DNA of 64,000 bases from Acidovorax sp. Leaf78 (GTDB lineage Bacteria; Pseudomonadota; Gammaproteobacteria; Burkholderiales; Burkholderiaceae_C), in assembly GCF_001422735.1 (NCBI RefSeq), contig NZ_LMLZ01000001.1, positions 431,233-495,232 on the forward strand, in the 5' to 3' direction. Shown here piece by piece: positions 53,880 to 63,497 of this stretch; position 1 is the stretch's first letter; every line of letters begins with the position of its first letter. The notes beneath the pieces were generated by a model. That model was not told where the DNA came from, ran no database searches, and worked only from the letters and a program-made list of their open reading frames with translations. The position numbers and the translations under genes were made by a program.

Positions 53880-54830
53880 CTACAGATGAAGCGGGCGTGC
53901 AATTCTGTCCTGCAGCACGCGTTCGAAGTGCGTGGGGTCGTGCGGCGTGAGCATGGCGGCCTCGCGCGGCAGATGGAAGTCCCACAGCCGCGAGATCCAG
54001 AACCTGAGGGCCCCTGCGCGCGCCATCGCGGGCAGCAGCTCGCGCTCTGCGGCGGTCAACGGGCGCACGGCCTGGTAGGCGTCCAGCATGCGGGCGGCGC
54101 GTTCGGCATCGTGCCGGCCGGTCGGCAGGTCGATGCACCAGTCGTTCAGGCACACGGCCAGGTCGAACAGCCAGGTGTCCACACCCGCAAAGTAGAAGTC
54201 GAAGAAGCCCGTGAGCTCTTCGCCCTCGAACATCACGTTGTCGCGGAACAGGTCGGCATGCACGGGGCCGCTGGGCAGCGCCGCGTAGGCAGAGCCCGCA
54301 GCCACGTGGTTCTGGTAGGCCAGTTCGGAGCGCAACAAGGCTGCCTGCGATTCGCCGATGTGCGGCAGCACCACGGGCACGGTCTCGTTCCACCAGGGCA
54401 GGCCGCGCAGGTTGGGCTGGTGCCGTTCGAAGTCGCGCCCGGCCAGGTGCATGCGCGCGAGCATCGTGCCCACGGCCGCGCAGTGCACGCCCTGTGGCGC
54501 CAGCTGGCTCTTGCCGCGCAGTTTGTTGACCACCGCGGCCGGCTTGCCGCACACCGACAGCAGGATGTCGCCATCCTTGTCGGCCCGCGGGTCGGGCACC
54601 GGCACGCCACCGTGCGCCAGGTGCTTCATCAAGTGCAGGTAAAAGGGCAACTGCTCGGCCGTGAGGCGCTCGAACAGCGTCAGCACGAACTGGCCCTGGT
54701 CGCTGGTCAAGAAGTAGTTGGTGTTCTCGATGCCGCCCTCGATGCCGCGCAGCTCTACCAGCTCACCCAGTTGCAAACGGCGCAGCAGATCTTGCGCCTC
54801 GGTGTTGGAGACTTCGGTAAAAACGGCCAT
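53880..54830 (-). CDS. thrB: Homoserine kinase (ThrB type II, APH fold)
   Basis: A 316-residue aminoglycoside-phosphotransferase-fold kinase that phosphorylates homoserine on the threonine path. It opens '[16 protein letters not shown]' and has '[13 protein letters not shown]' as the nucleotide loop, the catalytic '[14 protein letters not shown]' (Asp193) and the metal-binding '[17 protein letters not shown]'. This is the form found in many proteobacteria in place of the GHMP-type ThrB; choline/aminoglycoside kinases share the fold but not the opening. Downstream of the DUF2782 gene and divergent from polA. Confidence 0.93.
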   Translation of the reverse strand: MAVFTEVSNTEAQDLLRRLQLGELVELRGIEGGIENTNYFLTSDQGQFVLTLFERLTAEQLPFYLHLMKHLAHGGVPVPDPRADKDGDILLSVCGKPAAVVNKLRGKSQLAPQGVHCAAVGTMLARMHLAGRDFERHQPNLRGLPWWNETVPVVLPHIGESQAALLRSELAYQNHVAAGSAYAALPSGPVHADLFRDNVMFEGEELTGFFDFYFAGVDTWLFDLAVCLNDWCIDLPTGRHDAERAARMLDAYQAVRPLTAAERELLPAMARAGALRFWISRLWDFHLPREAAMLTPHDPTHFERVLQDRIARPLHL

Positions 54831-54930
54831 CGCTCAGGGGTGCGTAAGGTGAAGGACTGACGAGAGGGGTAGCGGGGCGTGCGGTACGCCCCGGGGGTGA
54901 CTGCGGCGCAAGAGGCGCAGTAAGTGCTGT

Positions 54931-55290
54931 TTAGAACTTCAGCACGTTCCACACGCGCGGGCCGGTGGTCGTCTCGGCGCCGCTGTTGCTGCCAGCGCGG
55001 CTGCGGGCGCCATCGGGCGACTGCACTTCGTAGCTGGGCAGGTTGCCAGCCTTGGGCTGCACCGAAATCGTCTGCGTCTGGCCGCCCACGCGCAGCTCGT
55101 CGACCCGGCTGCCGGCGTCTTCGATCTGAATGCGCTCGGTGCGCTGATTGCCGCGTCCACCGGTCTGCTCTGGTTCTGATAGCGCCTCGCGCTTGTCTGC
55201 CGTGCCCTGTGGGGCAGTTTGACTGGTAGTTTGGGCCAGGACGGGGCTGGAGGCCATGGCCAGCAGCAAAAGGAGGTGTACAGCGCGCAT
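54931..55290 (-). CDS. DUF2782 exported protein
   Basis: A 119-residue exported protein. The signal peptide (1-20) ends 'SSPVLAQ'. The mature part has 'QRTERIQIEDAGSRVDELRVGGQTQTISVQPKAG' in overlapping pieces and ends 'GPRVWNVLKF', matching DUF2782, a small family regularly next to polA and thrB in betaproteobacteria. Function unknown. ATG 55290, with AGGAGG-like sequence absent on this strand. Divergent from polA by 54 bp. Confidence 0.85.
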   Translation of the reverse strand: MRAVHLLLLLAMASSPVLAQTTSQTAPQGTADKREALSEPEQTGGRGNQRTERIQIEDAGSRVDELRVGGQTQTISVQPKAGNLPSYEVQSPDGARSRAGSNSGAETTTGPRVWNVLKF

Positions 55291-55332
55291 GGGCGGGATT
55301 GTAGAGCGCCGGCCGTGGCCGGGCTGCGCGTG

Positions 55333-55338
55333 CACAAT
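55333..55338 (+). promoter_or_regulatory. -10-like CACAAT of polA, probably leaderless
   Basis: CACAAT ends 6 bp before ATG 55345, with no Shine-Dalgarno. Same layout as at uvrD and orn. Confidence 0.4.
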
Positions 55339-55344
55339 TCGCCC

Positions 55345-58221
55345 ATGACCGAAGAATCCTCTGCATCCCCCAGCTCCGCCACAGCCCTTGAAGGCACGCT
55401 GACCTCCGCCGCGCAACCGTCTGGCGGCAAAAAGACGCTGGTGCTGGTGGACGGCTCCAGCTACCTGTACCGCGCCTTCCATGCCATGCCCGACCTGCGC
55501 GCGGTGCCGGGCGACCCGGAAAGCCCCGCCACCGGTGCCATCCGCGGCATGATCAACATGCTGCAGGTGCTGCGGCGCGAATTCCCGTCCGGCTATGCCG
55601 CCTGCGTGTTCGATGCAAGCGGCCCCACCTTCCGCGACGACCTGTACCCCGAGTACAAGGCGCAGCGCTCCCCCATGCCCGACGACCTGCGCGCGCAGAT
55701 TGAGCCCATCCACGAGGTCGTGCGCCTGTTGGGCTGGCCCGTGGTCTGCGTCCCCGGCGTGGAGGCCGACGACGTGATCGGCACGCTGGCCGCGGTGGCG
55801 GCGGCGCAGGGCGTGGAGGTGATCGTCTCCAGCGGCGACAAGGACCTGTCGCAACTGGTGAACGAGCACATCACCATCATCGACACCATGAACGGCAAGA
55901 AGCGCGACGTGGCGGGCGTGACGGCCGAGTTCGGCGTGCCGCCATCACTGATGGTGGACTACCAGACCCTGGTGGGCGACACGGTGGACAACGTGCCCGG
56001 CGTGCCCAAGGTCGGCCCCAAGACGGCTGCCAAGTGGCTGGGCGAATACGGCTCGCTCGATGCCCTCATCGCCCGCGCCGGCGAGATCAAGGGCGTGGCG
56101 GGCGAGAACCTGCGCGGCGCGCTGCAATGGCTGCCCACCGGACGGCAACTCGTCACCATCAAGACCGACTGCGACCTGGCCGGGCATGTCGACGGCCTGC
56201 CTGCCATGGATGCGATCGCCATGCGCCAGGAAGACGCCGCCCCGCTGCGCGACTTCTATCAAAAGTATGGCTTCAAGGGCCTGGCCCGCGCGCTGGAATC
56301 CAACGCGCCTGCGGACGCCAAGGCCAATTCCAAGTCCAAGGTCACACTGCCGGGCGCCAGCGGCGACCTCTTCGAATCTCCCGAGGCGACCTTCGTGGCC
56401 GAGGCTGCGCAGGGCCGCGAGGTGTCGTACGAAACCATCCTCACCTGGGCCGACTTCGACCGCTGGTTGGCTAAGCTGCAGACGGCTGAACTGGCTGCCA
56501 TCGACACCGAAACCACGTCGCTCGACGAACTGCGCGCCGAGATCGTCGGCATCAGCTTCAGCGTGGAGCCCGGTGCCGCCGCCTACATTCCGCTGCGCCA
56601 CGCCGGGCCCGATGCACCCGAGCAATTGCCGTTCGACGAGGTGCTGGCCAAACTCAAGCCCTGGCTCGAAGACGCCAGCCGCCCCAAGCTGGGCCAGCAC
56701 ATCAAGTACGACCGCCATGTGTTCGCCAACCACGGCATCAACGTGCAGGGCTACGCGCACGACACCATGCTGCAAAGCTACGTGCTCGAAGTGCACAAGC
56801 CCCACGGCCTGGCCAGCCTGGCCGAGCGCCACACCGGCCGCAGCGGCATCAGTTATGAAGACCTGTGCGGCAAGGGCGCCCACCAGATCCCGTTCGCCCA
56901 GGTGGCGGTGGACAAGGCGGCGGCCTACTCGTGCGAAGACTCCGACCAGACGCTGGACGTGCACCGCGTGCTCTGGCCCATGCTCGAAGCCGAAGGCCCA
57001 CTGCGCGGCATCTACGAGCTGGAGATGGCCAGCAGCGAAACCCTGTTCCGCATCGAGCGCAACGGCGTGCTGATCGACGCCGCCACGCTGGCCAACCAGA
57101 GCCACGAACTGGGCCAGCGCATCCTCAAACTGGAGCAGGACGCCTACGAGATCGCGGGCCAGCCCTTCAACCTGGGGTCCCCCAAGCAGCTCGGAGAAAT
57201 CTTCTTCGACAAGCTGGGCATGCCAGTGGTCAAGAAGACCGCCACCGGCGCGCGCAGCACCGACGAAGAAGTGCTGGAAAAGCTGGCCGAGGACTACCCC
57301 CTGCCCGCCAAGCTGCTGGAGCACCGCAGCCTGTCCAAGCTCAAAGGCACCTACACCGACAAGCTGGCCCAGCTGGCCAACCCGCGCACCGGCCGCGTGC
57401 ACACCCACTACGCACAGGCCGTGGCCATCACCGGCCGCCTGTCCAGCAACGACCCCAACCTGCAGAACATCCCCATCCGAACCGTCGAAGGCCGCCGTGT
57501 GCGCGAGGCCTTCGTGGCGCCGGCGGGCAGCGTGATCGCAAGCGCCGACTACAGCCAGATCGAGCTGCGCATCATGGCCCACATCAGCGGCGACGAATCG
57601 CTGCTGCACGCGTTTCGTAACGGCCTGGACGTGCACCGCGCCACCGCCGCCGAGGTGTTCGGGGTGGAGGTCGACCAGGTAAGCAGCGAACAACGCCGCT
57701 ACGCCAAGGTCATCAACTTCGGTCTCATCTACGGCATGAGCAGCTTCGGCCTGGCCAAGAACCTGGGCATAGAGACCAAGGCCGCAGCCGCCTACATCGA
57801 CCGGTACTTTCAGCGCTACCCCGGCGTGAAGCAGTACATGGACGAAACCAAGGCGTCCGCCAAGGCGCGGGGCTATGTGGAGACCGTCTTCGGCCGCCGC
57901 CTGTACCTGCCCGAGATCAACTCCCCCAACGGCCCGCGCCGCAGCGGCGCTGAGCGGGCGGCCATCAACGCGCCGATGCAGGGCACGGCGGCGGATTTGA
58001 TCAAGAAGGCGATGGTGGCGGTGCAGCAGGAGCTGGATGCGAACAAGCCGGGCATCAAGATGATCATGCAGGTGCATGACGAACTGGTGTTCGAACTGCC
58101 CGAAGGGGAAGTGGAGTGGGTTGGCACGCACATTCCGCGGTTGATGGCGGAAGTGGCGGATCTCAAGGTGCCATTGCTGGCCGAAGTCGGTGTGGGGCCG
58201 AACTGGGACAAGGCGCATTGA
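55345..58221 (+). CDS. polA: DNA polymerase I
   Basis: A 958-residue family A polymerase for Okazaki-fragment processing and repair. The N-terminal 5'-3' exonuclease has 'LVDGSSYLYRAFHAMPDL' and 'VEADDVIGTLA' and 'SGDKDLSQLV'. The 3'-5' proofreading domain keeps Exo I 'IDTETTSLDE' (Asp387, Glu389). The polymerase has motif A 'DYSQIELR' (Asp735), motif B 'RRYAKVINFGLIYG' and motif C 'QVHDELV' (Asp912, Glu913). All three activities look intact. A CACAAT hexamer 6 bp before ATG and no Shine-Dalgarno suggest leaderless translation. Confidence 0.97.
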   Translation: MTEESSASPSSATALEGTLTSAAQPSGGKKTLVLVDGSSYLYRAFHAMPDLRAVPGDPESPATGAIRGMINMLQVLRREFPSGYAACVFDASGPTFRDDLYPEYKAQRSPMPDDLRAQIEPIHEVVRLLGWPVVCVPGVEADDVIGTLAAVAAAQGVEVIVSSGDKDLSQLVNEHITIIDTMNGKKRDVAGVTAEFGVPPSLMVDYQTLVGDTVDNVPGVPKVGPKTAAKWLGEYGSLDALIARAGEIKGVAGENLRGALQWLPTGRQLVTIKTDCDLAGHVDGLPAMDAIAMRQEDAAPLRDFYQKYGFKGLARALESNAPADAKANSKSKVTLPGASGDLFESPEATFVAEAAQGREVSYETILTWADFDRWLAKLQTAELAAIDTETTSLDELRAEIVGISFSVEPGAAAYIPLRHAGPDAPEQLPFDEVLAKLKPWLEDASRPKLGQHIKYDRHVFANHGINVQGYAHDTMLQSYVLEVHKPHGLASLAERHTGRSGISYEDLCGKGAHQIPFAQVAVDKAAAYSCEDSDQTLDVHRVLWPMLEAEGPLRGIYELEMASSETLFRIERNGVLIDAATLANQSHELGQRILKLEQDAYEIAGQPFNLGSPKQLGEIFFDKLGMPVVKKTATGARSTDEEVLEKLAEDYPLPAKLLEHRSLSKLKGTYTDKLAQLANPRTGRVHTHYAQAVAITGRLSSNDPNLQNIPIRTVEGRRVREAFVAPAGSVIASADYSQIELRIMAHISGDESLLHAFRNGLDVHRATAAEVFGVEVDQVSSEQRRYAKVINFGLIYGMSSFGLAKNLGIETKAAAAYIDRYFQRYPGVKQYMDETKASAKARGYVETVFGRRLYLPEINSPNGPRRSGAERAAINAPMQGTAADLIKKAMVAVQQELDANKPGIKMIMQVHDELVFELPEGEVEWVGTHIPRLMAEVADLKVPLLAEVGVGPNWDKAH

Positions 58222-58350
58222 TGTCGGGGACGATCATGTCGCCAAGATTGGAAGCTACTGGCTTTTGACGTTAAGAACCGCAAGTGCCTGATCCGGTCGT
58301 AACGAACTGGCCGGCAAGAAAGCCGGAGTTCGGCCAGGAGCGTAGGTGCA

Positions 58351-58644
58351 ATGACAGGTGTTGAGTTCATCGTTCTCGCTCTTTGGGTAATGCTCCCCCC
58401 ATGGTTGGTGGGTGCGTTACTGCTCTGGCGTTTCAAGCGCGGAGTGGCGCCCCAGATCGCGTTCTTGCTGTTCACGATGTCAATCGCAGGCGCAACCTTT
58501 GTTCTTGCTCCACGCGGGATGGGGCGCTTGCTAGGAATTCATGATGTAAGTGTCATGGGTAGCCAGATCATGCTTTCGCCGCTCGGTCTGGTGTCAGCGT
58601 TCTTAGCTTGGCCGCTATCCGCACGCTTGTTGAACCGTCGGTGA
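58351..58644 (+). CDS. Small membrane protein of unknown function
   Basis: A 97-residue hydrophobic protein with three predicted helices (about 5-26, 34-52 and 73-90). CCAGGAG lies 10 bp before ATG 58351. Base composition is lower in GC than its neighbours. It follows polA by 129 bp, a stretch that contains an imperfect palindrome (AACTGGCCGGC...GCCGGAGTT). No family recognised. The 260 bp after it (58645-58904) hold no gene I can support. Confidence 0.6.
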   Translation: MTGVEFIVLALWVMLPPWLVGALLLWRFKRGVAPQIAFLLFTMSIAGATFVLAPRGMGRLLGIHDVSVMGSQIMLSPLGLVSAFLAWPLSARLLNRR

Positions 58645-58904
58645 CCATGACTCCAGACATGTGACGTGGGCACGTATGGGCTGTGCACTTCGTCCGATAG
58701 ACGACGTCAGGTCGTGGAGCCAAGGTTTTATTGAGGTCCGCCAAGGATCGACCTGACCGGGGCATAGGACCGATCCAGCGCTCCCTCATGGTTCAGCCGT
58801 TTTGCCGGACATTCTGCAATGCCCAGCGTTCCATCCATCGCATCGCTAAACTGGTTCATCGCTCGATCACGCCGCCTCTGCCCACCCATTCCTGGAGCCC
58901 CTGA

Positions 58905-59804
58905 ATGTCCAACACTACCCCCTACACCCCACCCCCCATCTGGCAATGGAACAAGGAAAGCGGCGGCCAGTTCGCCAGCATCAACCGGCCCATCGCAGGT
59001 GCCACGCATGACAAGGAGTTGCCCGTCGGCAAACACCCGCTGCAGCTGTACTCGCTCGGCACGCCCAATGGCGTCAAGGTGACCATCATGCTGGAAGAGC
59101 TGCTGGCCCTGGGCCACAGCGGTGCGGAGTACGACGCGTGGCTGATCCGTATCAACCAGGGTGAGCAGTTCGGCAGCGGCTTCGTCGCTGTGAACCCCAA
59201 CTCCAAGATCCCCGCGCTGCTGGACCGCAGCGATGCCGCCCACCCGGTGCGCGTGTTCGAGTCCGGCGCCATCCTGATGTATCTGGCCGAGAAGTTCGGT
59301 AGCGCCTTTTTGCCCAAGGACGTTGCTGCAAGGGCCGAATGCCTGTCATGGCTGTTCTGGCAAATGGGCAGCGCGCCGTTTCTGGGCGGCGGATTCGGCC
59401 ACTTCTATGCCTATGCGCCCATGAAGATCGAGTACGCGATCGACCGCTACGCGATGGAGGTCAAGCGCCAGCTCGATGTGCTCAACCAGCGGCTGGCCGT
59501 CAACGAGTACCTGATCGGCAGCGAATACACGGTGGTGGACATCGCCATCTGGCCCTGGTACGGGTTGCTGGTCAGGGGCCAGGCGTACGAGTCCGGCGAG
59601 TTCCTGCAGGTGCACGAATACACGCATGTGGTGCGCTGGGCCGAGCAGGTGGCGCAGCGCCCGGCGGTGCAGCGTGGACGCATGGTGAATCGTGTCACGG
59701 GCGACACGGCCGGCCAGTTGCGCGAACGGCATGACGCCAGCGACTTCGATACCAAGACGCAGGACAAGCTGGACGCTGCCTCGGGCTCCTCGCCCGCACA
59801 GTGA
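58905..59804 (+). CDS. yghU: Glutathione-dependent disulfide-bond oxidoreductase, YghU type
   Basis: A 299-residue Nu-class glutathione transferase-like enzyme that reduces disulfides with glutathione. A long N-terminal extension ('YTPPPIWQWNKESGGQFASINRPIAG' in overlapping parts) precedes the thioredoxin-like domain ('LQLYSLGTPNGVKVTIMLEELL', 'NSKIPALLDRS', 'VFESGAILMYLAEKF'), where the Asn of TPNG and the Thr are glutathione contacts. The C-terminal helical domain has 'SEYTVVDIAIWPWYG'. ATG 58905 was chosen by homology. Divergent from nothing; LysR follows in the same direction. Confidence 0.92.
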   Translation: MSNTTPYTPPPIWQWNKESGGQFASINRPIAGATHDKELPVGKHPLQLYSLGTPNGVKVTIMLEELLALGHSGAEYDAWLIRINQGEQFGSGFVAVNPNSKIPALLDRSDAAHPVRVFESGAILMYLAEKFGSAFLPKDVAARAECLSWLFWQMGSAPFLGGGFGHFYAYAPMKIEYAIDRYAMEVKRQLDVLNQRLAVNEYLIGSEYTVVDIAIWPWYGLLVRGQAYESGEFLQVHEYTHVVRWAEQVAQRPAVQRGRMVNRVTGDTAGQLRERHDASDFDTKTQDKLDAASGSSPAQ

Positions 59805-59934
59805 GCGCCAGGGGCTGGCATCGGCCATAACGATAGCCGTGGAGCCTCTCTGGCCGACGCGCCGCTACCGCATGGCTCCGCAATGCGGACATGCAAGGAT
59901 TGCGCAACCGGCCCATTCCTTGCATCGTCTCGCC

Positions 59935-60861
59935 ATGCGCCTTCGCCACATTGAAGTTTTCAACGCCGTCATGCTCACCGGCAGCGTGAGCGCGGCGGCC
60001 CGCCTCATCAACGTCACCCAGCCCGCGGTCAGCCGCATCCTGGCCCACGCCGAACTGCAGCTGGGGTTTCCGCTGTTCAATCGCTTGAAGGGCCGCCTGG
60101 TGCCCACCACCGAGGCGCAGACGCTGTACCCGCACATCGAGCGCCTGTTCACCCAGCTCGACGACGTGCAGCGGCTGGCCAACAGCCTGAAGGGCGACCA
60201 GCGCGAAGGCGAGCTGCACATCCTGAGCGTGCTGGCACTCAGCTATGAAGTGCTGCCGCGCGCGCTGCGGTTCTTTCGCCAAGCCCACCCGGATGTGGTG
60301 ATCACCATCGACGCGCTGCACTCGCCGCAGATCATCTCGGCGCTGGTGCTGCAAGAGGCCGACGTGGGCTTTGTGTTCAGCGCCGTGGCGCACCCCTCGC
60401 TCACGCAGGAGCATCTGGCCGATGGGCGCATGCTGTGCGTGGCGCCCAAGGGCATGCTCAATGCGGCTCTGGTGCAGTCCGGCACCGTGCATCTGGCCGA
60501 CTTGGCGGAGACGCCCGTGGTGCGACTGGATGTGCGCGACCCCATCGGCACGGTGGTCAGCCATGCGTGTCGCGAAGCAGGCGTGGGCTTGAACACTGCC
60601 ATCACGGTGCAGACGTACCACGCGGCGTTGGCACTGGCGCACCACGGGCATGCGGTGGCGGTGGTGGATGCATGCACTGCCGCATCGGCGGATCGCAGCA
60701 AGGTCGATGTGCTGGCGCTGGCGCCCCACATCGCCGTGCCCATCAAGTCGCTGCGCACTGTCAACCGGCCCAGCTCGCTGCTGGCGAGCGCCATGACGCG
60801 CTGCATGCGCCAGGCGGTGGCGGAGACCATGGAGTCTGTGGGCGTGCCGGTGGTCGAGTGA
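59935..60861 (+). CDS. LysR-family transcriptional regulator
   Basis: A 308-residue regulator. The N-terminal winged helix-turn-helix 'RHIEVFNAVMLTGSVSAAARLINVTQPAVSRIL' spans about residues 4-36; the rest is a periplasmic-binding-like effector domain starting near 90. It is convergent with the DadA-like gene 85 bp away, and close to a binding protein/racemase pair, so it may control amino acid use, but LysR regulators usually govern divergent genes and no divergent partner is adjacent. Start ATG 59935; the open frame upstream overlaps the YghU end and is not coding. Confidence 0.88.
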   Translation: MRLRHIEVFNAVMLTGSVSAAARLINVTQPAVSRILAHAELQLGFPLFNRLKGRLVPTTEAQTLYPHIERLFTQLDDVQRLANSLKGDQREGELHILSVLALSYEVLPRALRFFRQAHPDVVITIDALHSPQIISALVLQEADVGFVFSAVAHPSLTQEHLADGRMLCVAPKGMLNAALVQSGTVHLADLAETPVVRLDVRDPIGTVVSHACREAGVGLNTAITVQTYHAALALAHHGHAVAVVDACTAASADRSKVDVLALAPHIAVPIKSLRTVNRPSSLLASAMTRCMRQAVAETMESVGVPVVE

Positions 60862-60946
60862 CCTGGTCGCTCCGCATCGCCTCGGAACACAGTGTCCGTG
60901 GTGTGGATGTCGATGTGATGCGGAGGAGGGCGAGACGGCAGAAACG

Positions 60947-62161
60947 TCAGGCAGGCACCAGCCATTGCCCCACCTGCGCCGCCGTGCCGAACGCGAGCGT
61001 GAAGCCCAGCGCCCCGTGCCCGGTGTTCAGCAGCAAGTTGTCAGGGGCGCTGGCGTGGTGCCCCACCATGGGCACACCGGTGGGCGTGGCCGGGCGCATG
61101 CCCGTCCAGGGGCGCAGCTGCCCGAAGTTGCTGCAGCCCGGAAACACGGCGCTGGTGGCTTTGCACAGGCTATCGATCCGCGCAGGCGGGATGCTGTCGT
61201 CGTGGCCCACCAGCTCTGCCATGCCCGCGACACGCAGGCGCCGGCCGATGCGCGCGAACACCACTTTGCGCGCCGCGTCGGTCACGCTGACGTGTGGAGC
61301 AGTGCCGGGTGCGTCCGTGGTGTCCAGGGTGATGCTGTAGCCCTTGAGCGGGTAGACCGGCAGGCGAAACCCCAGCGTCTGCGCGGCCTGGTAGCTGGCG
61401 CTGCCCAGGGCCAGGACGAACTGCTGCGCTTCGACGTCACCGGCGCTGGTGCGGGCGGCCACGATGCGCCGGCCCTCGCGCGCAAAGCCGTGCACCCGCG
61501 CACCCAGCACAAAGCGCACACCGCGCTCCGCCAGCCGTTGTTGCAAGCCCAGGCAGACCTTGAGGCAGTCGGCAGCGCATTCACTGGGCGTGTGGATAGC
61601 GCCTGCAATACGGCTTTGGTAGTGGGCCAGGGCCGGCTCTATCTCCACGCACCGCTGTGCAGACACGGCTTCCTGCCGGCTGCCCCAGGGGCGTTGCAGT
61701 TCCATCTGCCGGCCTGCCGCAGCCAGGCCTGCAGGCGTGTCGTACAGCACCAGTTTGCCGGTGGTCGAGAAGTCGCAGTCCAGTGCTTCTGTCTGCAGCA
61801 TGGCGTCGAAGTGATGGCGGCTCAGCGCAGCGAGGGCCAGTAATTGCCGGGTGCTCTGCTCCGACGTGCGGCGGTTGCAAGCGCGCAGAAATTCCAGGCC
61901 CCAACGCCACTGGTGCACATCCCACTGCGGGCGTAGCTTGAGGGGCGACCGGGGCGACAGCAGCAGCTTGGGCAACTGGCGCCAGATGCCGGCATCCGCC
62001 AACGGCTGCACGTAGCTGTAGCTCAGTTGCGCGCCGTTGCCGCCGCTGGCGCCCGCCCCGGGCTGGGCCTGGTCGATCACGGTCACGGCCAGGCCGCGCT
62101 GGTGGAGTTCGTACGCTGTGGCCAGGCCAACGATGCCTGCGCCGAGAACACATACCTGCAT
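60947..62161 (-). CDS. D-amino acid dehydrogenase/DadA-like FAD oxidoreductase
   Basis: A 404-residue FAD-dependent oxidoreductase of the DAO superfamily. It starts at ATG 62161 'MQVCVLGAGIVGLATAYELHQRG', where GAGIVG (7-12) binds FAD. Further DadA-like blocks are 'GASGGNGAQLSYSYVQPLAD', 'YPLKGYSITLD', 'LRPWTGMRPATPTGVPMVG' and 'NTGHGALGFTLAFG'. DadA oxidises D-amino acids to keto acids and passes electrons to quinone; the substrate here is not proven. Divergent from the acidic amino acid binding protein and racemase, which supports D-Asp/D-Glu or related substrates. Confidence 0.88.
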   Translation of the reverse strand: MQVCVLGAGIVGLATAYELHQRGLAVTVIDQAQPGAGASGGNGAQLSYSYVQPLADAGIWRQLPKLLLSPRSPLKLRPQWDVHQWRWGLEFLRACNRRTSEQSTRQLLALAALSRHHFDAMLQTEALDCDFSTTGKLVLYDTPAGLAAAGRQMELQRPWGSRQEAVSAQRCVEIEPALAHYQSRIAGAIHTPSECAADCLKVCLGLQQRLAERGVRFVLGARVHGFAREGRRIVAARTSAGDVEAQQFVLALGSASYQAAQTLGFRLPVYPLKGYSITLDTTDAPGTAPHVSVTDAARKVVFARIGRRLRVAGMAELVGHDDSIPPARIDSLCKATSAVFPGCSNFGQLRPWTGMRPATPTGVPMVGHHASAPDNLLLNTGHGALGFTLAFGTAAQVGQWLVPA

Positions 62162-62584
62162 TGGGTGGGACTGGGGGGTGAAGGGGTTGGAGGATGGGGT
62201 GCGGGACTTGAGGCCACTGTAGGGCGCGGGCCCTCGCCTGAACAATGCCAATGCCGCCGGTGGCCATGCCGGGAAGTTATGTGCGCCGCCCGAAGCGGTG
62301 CGCGGATGCGCAAGGTGGGCCTGCGGGCGCGTGAAATGGCACTTGGATGGTGCGGCTGCCTGCACCAAACTGGCGGCATAACTTTTGGTCATGGCCTACC
62401 TGTGCAAATGAATTGTTCAAGGGAAGCGCAAGTTCCTACAGTGCACCTGCGTTCCGGTTTTTTGCATTTGCCGGTTCACACGGCCACTGGATGTTTTCTG
62501 TGTCAGTGTGATCCGGCCCCCCCCGGCTTTTTTCGGTCGCACCACGTCCATTCACTGCTCATTGTTTTGCACAAAGGGATTTCC
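62162..62584. other. Divergent intergenic region between the DadA-like gene and the binding-protein gene
   Basis: 423 bp without a gene. It must carry promoters for both sides; the AT-rich TTGCATTTGCCGGTTC region and AAAGGG (62574-62579, Shine-Dalgarno of the binding protein) are visible. No named operator is evident. Confidence 0.5.
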
Positions 62585-63478
62585 ATGAAGCTCTCTGCCG
62601 TCACCTCCGCCGCCTTCGTTGTTGCCACCGGCCTCCTGGCCTGCACTGTGGCCCAGGCCGACACCCTCAAGAAGGTGGCCGAGTCGGGCAAGATCACTGT
62701 GGCCTACCGCGAGTCGTCGGTGCCCTTCAGCTACCTGGCGGGCCCGGGTGCGCCGGTGGGCTTTGCGGTGGACATTACCAACGCCGTGGTCGATGCGGTG
62801 AAAAAGCGCGTGAACAACCAGTCCCTGAAGGTGGACCTGCAGGCCGTCACGTCGCAAAACCGCATTCCGTTGCTGCAAAACGGCACCATCGACCTGGAGT
62901 GCGGCTCCACCACTAACAACAGCACGCGCGGCAAGGACGTGCAGTTCGCCATCAACTATTTCTACACCGGCACGCGCTTGCTGACCAAGAAATCGTCGGG
63001 CGTGAAGAACTACGCCGACCTGGCCAAGAAGAAGGTGGCCAGCACCTCGGGCACCACCAACGCGCAGGTGATCCGCAAGTACAACCGCGACAACAACCTG
63101 GACATGGACATCGTGCTGGGCAAGGACCACGACGACGCCGTGCTGCTGGTGGACAGCGGCCGCGCCGAGGCCTTCGCGATGGACGACATCCTGCTGTTCG
63201 GCCTGATGGGCAACATGCGCAACCCGGCGGACTGGACGGTGGTGGGCGATTCGCTGCAGGTCGAGCCCTATGCCTGCATGCTGCGCAAGGACGACCCGCA
63301 ATTCCAGGCGCTGGTCAACGGCGTGATCGGCGGGATGATGAAGTCCGGCGACTTCGACAAGCTCTACACCAAGTGGTTCAACTCGCCCGTCCCCCCGCGC
63401 AACCAGAACCTGAGCCTGCCCATGAGCAAGGAGTTGCGCGACAACCTGGCCGCGCAGAGCGACAAGCCCGCCATCTGA
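62585..63478 (+). CDS. Glutamate/aspartate-type ABC transporter substrate-binding protein
   Basis: A 297-residue periplasmic binding protein of the GltI/family 3 type. Signal peptide about 1-25, ending 'CTVAQA'. Typical blocks: 'LKKVAESGKITVAYRESSVPFSYL', 'NRIPLLQNGTIDLECGSTTNNSTRGKDV', 'LAKKKVASTSGTTNAQVI' (shown in pieces) and 'DDAVLLVDSGRAEAFAMDDILL'. AAAGGG precedes ATG 62585. The matching permeases and ATPase are not in the window. It is followed 19 bp later by an Asp/Glu racemase, so the locus likely captures D- or L-Asp/Glu. Confidence 0.92.
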   Translation: MKLSAVTSAAFVVATGLLACTVAQADTLKKVAESGKITVAYRESSVPFSYLAGPGAPVGFAVDITNAVVDAVKKRVNNQSLKVDLQAVTSQNRIPLLQNGTIDLECGSTTNNSTRGKDVQFAINYFYTGTRLLTKKSSGVKNYADLAKKKVASTSGTTNAQVIRKYNRDNNLDMDIVLGKDHDDAVLLVDSGRAEAFAMDDILLFGLMGNMRNPADWTVVGDSLQVEPYACMLRKDDPQFQALVNGVIGGMMKSGDFDKLYTKWFNSPVPPRNQNLSLPMSKELRDNLAAQSDKPAI

Positions 63479-63497
63479 CGCACGGACCGGAGCGCGC

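Noticed and set aside
55165..55190. Ninth copy of the dispersed repeat in the DUF2782 gene
   Set aside because: TTCTGATAGCGCC shares only part of the core and lacks the palindrome.
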